64,000 nucleotides of DNA from Urophycis tenuis. Taxonomy: Eukaryota > Chordata > Actinopteri > Gadiformes > Phycidae. Position numbers and translations under genes: made by a program. The stretch covers positions 16,656,404-16,720,403 of the forward strand of contig JAXIVH010000001.1 of assembly GCA_036785325.1 (NCBI GenBank). Direction: 5' to 3'. The notes beneath the pieces are model-generated. The model saw only the letters and a program-made list of their open reading frames with translations. It was not told the DNA's origin and made no database searches. Every line of letters starts with the position of its first letter. Within the stretch, counting starts at the first letter, position 1. Shown piece after piece: positions 21,901-33,900 of this stretch.

Positions 21901-24900
21901 TTCGTAGCCTCTGCAGTATACATCATCCAATCCTATCGGCCCTTGGCCAGCTCCAAAATGGGCATGACCTGGTGCAGACAGCACCCTCCCACAACCCAAC
22001 TGTCTACACACCACCTGGGCATCGACTAGCTCCCAGCCATCATCACAAACTGTGCCCCACTGGCCTTGGAGGAAGATCTCCACCCTGCCAGAGCAGGAGC
22101 CATTCCCTCCATTAACCAAGCGGACCAAGCCCTCAGTGGCTGTGTTGTCTGGTCTTTGAGGATTGGTCGCTGGATCGCTGACACTACTGGTGGTGTAATC
22201 AGATGCATACGTTTGAGGTATGGAAGATATTGGTAATACAGTCATTGGGTCCGCTGTCGTTTCACCTGGAAAACAAGTGTCTGTGAACCCACAAAGCTAT
22301 GACCTGCCCAATGCTGCCAAACAAACCACGAAATTGACCATGAACACATGTTTCTATCTGCTGGAAGAAGAATAAGTTTCCAATGTGACGATAAGTTCAA
22401 GTTTCATCACAAAACTGATTATTTTAAAACATACCTTAACTGTTTTTTTTTACTGTTGAATAGGCTTCAATACAGAAAGGCTTTCTGTATTGCATAATTA
22501 ACAAATTTGCTTCCCAAGAAATAAATTCGACTTCTCGAGTAACATGTAACAGGTTTAGCATGAATGCAGTTTTACCATGACAGATTAGACCAGCGTCTTC
22601 GTCATGGCGGCAGTCATGCGCGCCAAACCCTTGATGTGTACAGTCAGTTATCGATGCTTCATTTCCTCCACAGTTGACTTGGTCCAACCAGATGGGTCCT
22701 GTACCCTGACCAAAATGTGCTATGCTGGTAGCTGTCATGGCACTACCACACCCCAGCTGTCTACACACTACCTGGGCATCATTCAGGTCCCAGCCGTCAT
22801 CGCAAACTGAGCCCCACTGGCTATTGTGGTAGACCTCCACTCTGCCTGAACAAGGGTTGTTGGGGAGGCCGTTGACCAGTCTCACTGGAGATGCAGCTAC
22901 GACAAGAAGGAAACATTTGACGAGTTGATTGAAGATGTCATGGCATGAAGACAACCTCAAATGACAAAGAAAATTAACAATCTATCATCCCATGCTGTAG
23001 AAGAATGGGATGTTATTTATTTGATCTGAAAAGAGACTTTGTTCTATTGTCGTGCTATTTTAGCAGAAGACAAAGCAGATAATGTGTAGCCACAGGTTCA
23101 TGACTGTATTACCTTCACAAACGACACCAGCATCCTCATGGTGACCACAGTTGTGGGACCCCGACCCTCTGTGCCTACACTGTGTGAGCTTAGATTCCTG
23201 GCCGCTGCAGTTTATATCATCCAATCCTATAGGCCCTTGGCCAGCTCCAAAATGGGCGTAACCTGGTGCAGACAGCACCCTCCCACAACCCAACTGTCTA
23301 CACACCACCTGGGCATCGACTAGCTCCCAGCCATCATCACAAACTGTGCTCCACTGGCCTTGGAGGAAGATCTCCACCCTGCCAGAGCAGGATCTATTCC
23401 CTCCATTAACCAAGCGGACCAACCCCTCAGTGGCTGTGTTGTCTGGTCTTTGAAGAGTGGTCGCTGGATCGCTGACACTCCTGGTGGTGTAATCAGATGC
23501 ATACGTTTGAGGTATGGAAGATATTGGTGCTACAGCCGTAGGGTCCACTGTCGATTCACCTAGAAAACAAGTGTCTGTGAACCCACAAAGCTACGACTGG
23601 CCCAATGCTGCCAAACGCACCACCAAATTGACCATCAAGACATGTTGCTATCTGCTCGAAGGAGAATAACTTGCCTGCGTGAAGATAAGTTCAAGTTTCA
23701 TCACATAAGAGATCATTTTAAATTGTGCCTCAACTGTTTCTTTTACTGTTGAAGAGACTTCGATACAGAAAAGACTTTCTGCTTTGCATAATTATCAAAT
23801 ATGCTTCTCAAGAAATAAATCCAACTTCTCAAGTAGCATGTAACAAATCTAGTAATACAAAACAGATAATGTGTAGCCACAGGTTCATGACTGTATTACC
23901 TTCACAAACGACACCTGCATCCTCATGGTGACCACAGTCATGGGACCCCAGTCCTCTGTGCCCACACTGTGTGAGGTTTGATTCGTAGCCTCTGCAATAT
24001 ACATCATCCAATCCTATAGGCCCTTGGCCAGCTCCAAAATGGGCGTGACCTGGTGCAGACAGCACCCTCCCACAACCCAACTGTCTACACACCACCTGGG
24101 CATCGACTAGCTCCCAGCCATCATCACAAACTGTGCCCCACTGGCCTTGGAGGAAGATCTCCACCCTGCCAGAGCAGGAGCCATTCCCTCCATTAACCAA
24201 GCGGACCAAGCCCTCAGTTCGTGTGTTGTCTGGTCCCCATTTACCATGACAGATGAGACCAGCGTCTTCGTCATGGCGGCAGTCATGCGCGCCAAACCCT
24301 TGATGTGTACAATCAGTTATCGATGCTTCATTTCCTCCACAGTTGACTTGGTCCAACCAGATGGGTCCTGTACCCTGACCAAAATGTGCTATGCTGGTAG
24401 CTGTCATGGCACTACCACACCCCAGCTGTATACACACCACCTGGGCATCATTCAGGTCCCAGCCGTCATCGCAAACTGAGCCCCACTGGCTATTGTGGTA
24501 GACCTCCACTCTGCCTGAACAAGGGTTGTTGGGGAGGCCGTTGACCAGTCTCACTGGAGATGCAGCTACGACAAGAAGGAAACATTTGATGAGTTGATTG
24601 AAGATGTCATGGCATGAAGACAACCTCAAATGACAAAGAAAATTAACAATGTATCTTCCCATACTGTTGAAGAATGGGATGTTATTCATTTGATCTAAAA
24701 AGAGACCTTGTTCTATTTTTCATGCTATTTTAGCAGAAGACAAGGCAGATAATGTGTAGCCACAGGTTCATGACTGTATTACCTTCACAAACGACACCAG
24801 CATCTTCATGGTGACCACAGTTGTGGGACCCCGACCCTCTGTGCCTACACTGTGTGAGCTTAGATTCCTGGCCGCTGCAGTTTATATCATCCAATCCTAT

Positions 24901-27900
24901 AGGCCCTTGGCCAGCTCCAAAATGGGCGTGACCTGGTGCAGACAGCACCCTCCCACAACCCAACTGTCTACACACCACCTGGGCATCGACTAGCTCCCAG
25001 CCATCATCACAAACTGTGCTCCACTGGCCTTGGAGGAAGATCTCCACCCTGCCAGAGCAGGATCTATTCCCTCCATTAACCAAGCGGACCAACCCCTCAG
25101 TGGCTGTGTTGTCTGGTCTTTGAAGAGTGGTCGCTGGATCGCTGACACTCCTGGTGGTGTAATCAGATGCATACGTTTGAGGTATGGAAGATATTGGTGC
25201 TACAGCCGTAGGGTCCACTGTCGAATCACCTGGAAAACAAGTGTCTGTTAACCCAAAAAGCTACGACTGGCCCGATACTGCCAAACGCACCATCAAATTG
25301 ACCATAGAGACATGTTTCTATCTGCTCGAAGAAGAATAAGTGGCCTGTGTTATGATAAGTTCAAGTTTCAACACATAACAGATTATTTTAAAATGTGCCT
25401 TAACTGTTTTTTTTTTTTTTTACTGTTGAAGAGGCTTCCATACAGAAATGTCTTTCTATGTTGCATATCTATCAAACGTGCTTCTCAAGAAATAAATCCA
25501 ACTACTCAAGTAGCATGTGACAGATCGAGCAATAAAAGCAGATAAGGTGTAGCCACAGGTTCATGAATTCATTACCTTCACAAACGACACCAGCATCCTC
25601 ATGGTGACCACAGTCGTGGGACCTAAATCCTCTGTGCCCACACTGTGTAAGCTTGGATTCCTGGCCGCTGCATTTTATATCATCCAATCCTATAGGCCCT
25701 TGGCCAGGACCAAAATGGGCGTGACCTGGTGCAGACAGCACCCTCCCACAACCCAACTGTCTACACACCACCTGGGCATCGACTAGCTCCCAGCCATCAT
25801 CACAAACTGTGCTCCACTGGCCTTGAAGGAAGATCTCAACCCTGCCAGAGCAGGAGCCATTCCCTCCATTGACCAAGCGGACGTCCCCTTCAGTGGCTGT
25901 GTTGTTGTCCGGTCTTTGAGGAGTGGTCGCTGGATCGCTGACACTACTGGTGGTGTAATCAGATGCATACGTTTGAGGTATGGAAGATATTGATGATACA
26001 GCCGTAGGGTCTGCTGTCGATTCACCTGGAAAACAAGTGTTTGTGAACCCACAAAGCTATGACTGGCCAAATGCTGCCAAACAAACCACGAAATTGACCA
26101 TGAACACATGTTTCTATCTGCTGCAAGAAGAAGTTTCCCATGTGATGATAAATTCAAGTTTCAACACATAACAGGTTATTTTAAAACATGCCTTAACTGT
26201 TTTTTTTTACTGTTGAATAGCCTTCGATACAGAAAAGGCTTTTTGTATTGCATAATTATCAAACGTGCTTCTCACGAAATAAATCCGACTTCTCGAGTAG
26301 CATGTAACAGATCTAGCATGAATGCAGTTTTACCATCACAAATGAGACCAGCATCTTCGTCATGGCGGCAGTCATGCGACCCAAACCCTTGATGTGTACA
26401 GTGGGCTATTGACGTTTCATTTCCTCCACAGTTGACTTGGTCCAACCAGATGGGTCCTGTACCCTGTCCAGAATTTGCTGTGGTGAAGGCTGAAATGGCA
26501 CTGCCACAACCCAGCTGTCTACACACCACCTGGGCATCATTCAGGTCCCAGCCATGATCACAAACTGAGCCCCACTGTCTATTGTGGTAGACCTCCACTC
26601 TGCCTGAACAAGGGTCGTTTGGGAGGCCGTTGACCAGTCTCACTGGAGATGCAGCTACGACAAGAAGGAAACATTTGACGAGTTGATTGAAGATGGCATG
26701 GCATGAAGACAACCTCAAACGACAAAGAAAATTAGCAATGTATCATCCCTTGCTGTTGAAGAATGGGATGTTATTTATTTGATGTGAAAAGAGACCTTGC
26801 TCTATTGTCGTGTAATTTTAGCAGAAGACAAAGCAGATAATGTGTAGCCACAGGTTCATGACTGTATTACCTTCACAAACGACACCTGCATCCTCATGGT
26901 GACCACAGTCATGGGACCCCAGTCCTCTGTGCCCACACTGTGTGAGCTTAGATTCCTGGCCGCTGCAGTTTATATCATCCAATCCTATAGGCCCTTGGCC
27001 AGGACCAAAATGGGCGTGGCCTGGTGCAGACAGCACCCTCCCACAACCCAACTGTCTACACACCACCTGGGCATCGACTAGCTCCCAGCCATCATCACAA
27101 ACTGTGCCCCACTGGCCTTGGAGGAAGATCTCCACCCTGCCAGAGCAGGAGCCATTCCCTCCATTAACCAAGCGGATGTCCCCTTCAGTGGCTGTGTTGT
27201 TGTCTGGTCTTTGAGCAGTGATCGCTGGATCACTGACACTACTGGTGGTATAATCGGATGCATACGTTTGAGGTATGGAAGATATTGGTGCTACAGCCGT
27301 AGGGTCCACTGTCGATTCACCTGGAAAACAAGTGTCTGTGAGCCCAAAAAGATACGACTGGCCCAATGCTGCCAAACGCACCACCAAATTGACCATCAAG
27401 ACATGTTGCTATCTGCTCGAAGGAGAATAAGTTGCCTGTGTGACGATAAGTTCAAGTTTCATGCTTGTACTGTTGAAGAGGCTTTGATACAAAAAAAGAC
27501 TTTCTGCTTTGCATAATTATCAAATGTGCTCAAGAAAAAATCCAACCTTAAGTAGCATGTAACCGATCTAGCAATACAAAGCAGATAATGTGTAGACATA
27601 ATTTCATGAATTTATTACCTTCACAGACAACACCAGCGTCCTCATGGTGACCACAGTCATGGGACCCCGGCCCTCTGTGCCCACACTGTGTGAGCTTAGA
27701 TTCGTTGCCGCTGCAGTTTACATCATCCAATCCTATAGGCCCTTGGCCAGCTCCAAAATCGGCATGACCTGGTGCAGACAGCACTCTCCCGCAACCCAAC
27801 TGTCTACACACCACCTGGGCATCGACTAGCTCCCAGCCATCATCACAAACTGTGCTCCACTGGCCTTGGAGGAAGACCTCCACCCTGCCAGAGCAGGAGC

Positions 27901-30900
27901 TGTTCCCTCCATTGACCAAGCGGATGTCCCCTTCAGTGGCTGTGTTGTTGTCTGGTCTTTGAGCAGTGATCGCTGGATCACTGACACTACTGGTGGTATA
28001 ATCGGATGCATACGTTTGAGGTATGGAAGATATTGGTGCTACAGCCGTAGGGTCCACTGTCGATTCACCTGGAAAACAAGTGTCTGTGAGCCCAAAAAGA
28101 TATGACTGGCCCAATGCTGCCAAACGCACCACCAAATTGACCATCAAGACATGTTGCTATCTGCTCGAAGGAGAATAAGTTGCCTGTGTGACGATAAGTT
28201 CAAGTTTCATGCTTGTACTGTTGAAGAGGCTTTGATACAAAAAAAGACTTTCTGCTTTGCATAATTATCAAATGTGCTCAAGAAAAAATCCAACCTTAAG
28301 TAGCATGTAACCGATCTAGCAATACAAAGCAGATAATGTGTAGTCATAATTTCATGAATTTATTACCTTCACAGACAACACCAGCGTCCTCATGGTGACC
28401 ACAGTCATGGGACCCCAGCCCTCTGTGCCCACACTGTGTGAGCTTTGATTCGTAGCCGCTGCAGTTTACATCATCCAATCCTATAGGCCCTTGGCCAGCT
28501 CCAAAATCGGCGTGACCTGGTGCAGACAGCACTCTCCCGCAACCCAACTGTCTACACACCACCTGGGCATCGACTAGCTCCCAGCCATCATCACAAACTG
28601 TGCTCCACTGGCCTTGGAGGAAGACCTCCACCCTGCCAGAGCAGGAGCTGTTCCCTCCATTGACCAAGCGGATGTCCCCTTCAGTGTCTGTGTTGTTGTC
28701 TGGTCTTTGAGCAGTGATCGCTGGATCACTGACACTACTGGCGGTATAATCGGATGCATACATTTGAGGTACGGAAGATATTGGTGCTACAGCCGTAGGG
28801 TCCACTCTCGATTCACCTGGAAAAAAAGTGTCTGTAAACCCACAATGCTAATACTAGGCCAAGGCTGCCAAACGAACCAAGAAGTTGATCATCAAAACAG
28901 TTTTCTATCTGCTCGATGAAGAATAACTTGCCTGCTTGATGATGAGTTCAAGTTTCAACACAAACCAGATTAATTTAAAACATGCTTCAACTGTTTATTT
29001 TACTGCCAAAGAGGTTTAACTACAGAAAGGGCTTTCTGTATAACACAATTATAAAATGTGTTCCTTAATAAATAAAACAATAAATCTTATTGACACGGTG
29101 ACATTATCCAATTAGCTACTGACACAACACTTTACACATGGGAGGCGTTCTCCACGAGCATTGCAAGTGTATCGTCCCTTGCACCTTATTAAACGTACTT
29201 GTTATTGATAGAATTTTTTTTGCTAATTACCATATTTTGATTTTGTCAAATTATTTTTTCTCATGCAATCAAAAACCCCTTTTAAATTCAACCTCAAACA
29301 TGGACATGAAGTATGTGCTCCAGATTGTGTGCCATTTGATCCAGTGGTTGTTCTGGAGAAAAATTTGAAGTATTCACGAAACTTTACCTGTCTAAAAAAA
29401 TCTATCCAGAGGTACATTAAGGGTCTGCAACGCAGAAATTTTCAGCATGTAAAATTACGCCCATACAACAAGTTTCAGAAATGTTTAGCTGTCAGGGCAG
29501 CAGGGCTTATCATTTGACTTTGACTGTGAATTATAGCAACCCCTATGGGCAAACATAACAATGTTGGCACAATCAGGGGCTACACTATATAATCAACCAA
29601 TCCAGAATGGTAATAATACCTTAAAACTGCAATAACAACAGATATTCACAGATACTCCACTGTGAATATTGTGAATATCGAATAAGCAAGGTTTCATCAC
29701 TTGCTTTTGGAAAATGGAATGCTATTTATTCAACAGGAAAATAAGCCATAGATCTATTGTCGTGCTATTTTAGCCAAGCCTTTTAGGACAAAGCAGGAAA
29801 ATGTGTAGCCATAGGCTTATGAATGTATTACCTTCGCAGACAACACCAGCATCCTCATGGTGACCACAGTCATGGGACCCCAGTCCTCTGTGCCCACACT
29901 GTGTGAGCTTAGATTCGTTGCCGCTGCATTTTATATTATCCAATCCTATAGGCCCTTGGCCAGGACCAAAACGGGCATGACCTGGTGCATACAGCACCCT
30001 CCCGCAATCCAGCTGTCTACACACCACCTGGGCATTGACCAGGTCCCAGCCATCATCACAAACTGTGCTCCACTGGCCTTGGAGGAAGATCTCCACCCTG
30101 CCAGAGCAGGAGCCTTTCCCTCCATTGACCAAGCGGACGTCGCCTTCAGTGGCCGTGTTGCTCTCTGGTCTTTGAGGAGTGGTCGCTGGATCGCTGACAC
30201 TACTGGTGGTGTAATCGGATGCATACCTTTGAGGTATGGAAGATATTGGTAATACAGCCGTAGGGTTCACTGTTGATCCACCTGGAAAACAAGTGTCTGT
30301 GAACCCACAAAGCTAATACTGGGCCAATGCTGCCAAATGAACCAAGAAGTTGATCATCAAAACATTTTTCTATCTGCTCGATGATGAATAACTTGCCTGC
30401 TTAATGATAAGTTCAAGTTTCAACACATGACAGATTAATTTGAAACGTGCTTCAAGTGTTCATTTTACTGTTAAAGAGGCTTAAATACAGAAAAGGCTTC
30501 TGTATAACACAATTATCAAATGTGTCCCTCAATAAAGAAAACAATAACTCTCATTGACATGGTGACATCATCCAATCAGCTACTGACACAACATTTTACA
30601 CACATGTTAAGGGAGGTATTCTCTATGTGCTTTGCAAGTATATCGTCCCTTGCACCTTATTAAAGGTACTTGTGATTCATAGAAATCTTTTTCCTAATTA
30701 CCATATTTTGATTTTGTCAAACTTTTATTCCTCATGCAATCAAAAATCCCTTTTAAATTTAACCTCAAACACGTACATGAAGCATGTGCACGAAACTTTC
30801 GCTGTGCAGAGAAATCTATCCGGAGGTACATTAAGGGTCTGCAACGCAGAAATGTTCAGTATGTAAATTTACGCCCGTACACCAAGTTTCAGAAATGTTC

Positions 30901-33900
30901 TGCTGTCAGGGCAGCGGGGCTTATCATTTGACTTTGACTGTGAATTATAGCAACCCCTATGGGCAAACTTAACACTGTTGGCACAATCAGGGGCCGCACT
31001 ATAGAATCGACCAATCCGGAATGGTAATAATACCTAAAAACTGCAATAACAAAAGATATTCACAGATACTCCACTGTGAATATAATTTGTGAATACTGAA
31101 TAAGCAAGGTTTCATCACTTGCTTTTGGAAAATGGGATGCTATATATTCAACAGGAAAATAAGCCATAGATCTATTGTCGTGCTGTTTTAGCCAAGCCTT
31201 TTATGACAAAGCAGAAAATGTGTAGCCATAGCTTTATGAATGTATTACCTTCGCAGACAACACCAGCATCCTCATGGTGACCACAGTCATGGGACCCCAG
31301 CCCTCTGTGCCCACACTGTGTGAGCTTAGATTCGTAGCCTCTGCATTTTATATCATCCAATCCTATAGGCCCTTGGCCAGGACCAAAACGGGCATGACCT
31401 GGTGCAGACAGCACCCTCCTGCAACCCAGCTGTCTACACACCACCTGGGCATTGACCAGGTCCCAGCCATCATCACAAACTGTGCTCCACTGGCCTTGGA
31501 GGAAGATCTCCACCCTGCCAGAGCAGGAGCTGTTCCCTCCATTGACCAAGCGGACGTCGCCTTCAGTGGCCGTGTTGCTGTCTGGTCTTTGAGCAGTGAC
31601 TGCTGGATCGCTGACACTACTGGTGGTGTAATCAGATGCATACGTTTGAGGTATGGAAGATATTGGTGTTACAGCCATACGGTTCACTGTCGATCCACCT
31701 GAAAAACAAGTGTCTGTGAACCCACAATGCTAATACTGGGCCAATGCTGCCAAACAAACCAAAAATTTGATCATCAAAACATTTTTCTATCTGCTCGATG
31801 AAGAATAACTTTCCTGCTCGATGATAAGTTCAAGTTTCAACACAAAACAAAATAATTTAAAAACGTGCTTCAACTGTTTATTTTACTGTTCAAGAGGCTT
31901 AAATACAGAAAAGCCTTTCTGTATAACACAATTATCAAATGTGTCCCTCAATAAATAAAACAATAAATCTTATTGACACGGTGATGTCATCCAATTAGCT
32001 ACTGACACAACACTTTACACATATGTTTTGGGAGGCGTTCTCTACGAGCATTGCAAGTGTATCGTCCCTTGCACCTTATTAAATGTAGTTGTTATTGATA
32101 GAAATCTTTTTGCTAATCACCATATTTTGATTTTGTCAAACTCTTATTTCTCATGCAATCAAAAATCCCTTTTAAATTTAACCACAAACACATACATGAA
32201 GCATGTGCACCAGATTGTGTGCCATTTGATTCAGTGGTTTTTCTGGAGAAAAAATTGAGGTATTCATGAAACTTTCCCTGTGCAGAGAAATCTGTCCAGA
32301 GGTACATTAAGGGTCTGCAGCGCAGACATTTTCAGCATGTAAAATTATGCCCATACAACAAGTTTCAGAAATGTTCTGCTGTCAGGGCGGCAGGGCTTAT
32401 CATTTGACTTTGACTGTGAATTATAGCAACCCCTATGGGCAAACTTAACAATGTTGGCACAATCAGGGGCTACACTATATAATCAACCAATCAAGAATGG
32501 TAATAATACCTAAAAACTGCAATAACAACAGATATTCACAGATACTCCACCGTGAATATTGTGAATATCGAATAAGCAAGGTTTCATCACTTGCTTTTGG
32601 AAAATGGGATGCTATTCATTCAACAGGAAAATAAGCCATAGATCTATTGTCATGCTATTTTAGCCAAGCCTTTTAGGACAAAGCAGGAAAATGTGTAGCC
32701 ATAGGCTTATGAATGTATTACCTTCGCAGACAACACCAGCATCCTCATGGTGACCACAGTCATGGGACCCCAGCCCTCTGTGCCCACACTGTGTGAGCTT
32801 AGATTCGTTGCCGCTGCATTTTATATTATCCAATCCTATAGGCCCTTGGCCAGGACCAAAACGGGCATGACCTGGTGCATACAGCACCCTCCCGCAATCC
32901 AGCTGTCTACACACCACCTGGGCATTGACCAGGTCCCAGCCATCATCACAAACTGTGCTCCACTGGCCTTGGAGGAAGATCTCCACCCTGCCAGAGCAGG
33001 CGCCATTCCCTCCATTGACCAAGCGGGCGTCGCCTTCAGTGGCCGTGTTGCTGTCTGGTCTTTGAGGAGTGGTCGCTGGATCACTGACACTACTGGTGGT
33101 GTAATCGGATGCATACGTTTGAGGTATGGAAGATATTGGCAATACAGCCATTGGGTCCGCTGTTGATCCACCTGGAAAACAAGTGTCTGTGAACCCACAA
33201 TGCTAATACTGGGCCAATGCCGCCAAACAAACCAAGAATTTGATCATCAAAACATTTTTCTCTCTGCTCTATGAAGAATAACTTTCCTGCTTGATGATGA
33301 GTTCAAGTTTCAACACAAACCATATTAATTTAAAACATGCTTCAACTGTTTTTTTACTGTTAAAGAGGCTTAAATACAGAAAAGGCTTTCTGTATAACAC
33401 AATTATCAAATGTGTCCCTCAATAGATAAAACAATAAATCTTATTGATACGGTGACATCATCCAATTAGCTACTGACACAACACTTTACACACATGTTTA
33501 GGGAGGTGTTCTGTACGTGCATTGCAAGTGTATCGTCCCTTGCACCTTATTAAACGTACTTCTGATTGATAGAAATCTTTTTGCTAATTACCATATTTTG
33601 ATTCTGTCAAACTCTTATTTCTCATGCAATCAAAAATCTCTTTTAAATTTAACCACAAACACGTACATGAAGCATGTGCACCAGATTATGTGCCATTTGA
33701 TCCAGTGGTTTTTCTGAAGAAAAATTTGAAGTTTTCACAAAACTTTCCCTGTGCAGAGAAATCTATCCAGAGGTACATTAAGGGTCTGCAACGCAGAAAT
33801 TTTCAGCATGTAAAATCACGCCCGTACACCAAGTTTCAGAAATGTTCCGCTGTCAGGGTGGCAGGGCTTATCATTTGACTTTGACTGTCATGCTATTTTA

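Noticed and set aside
23829..24689. Fused SRCR exon as an assembly error
   Set aside because: Not excluded, but the junction keeps the frame and has private substitutions (NTRTEG, KWG), which a simple collapse would not create.
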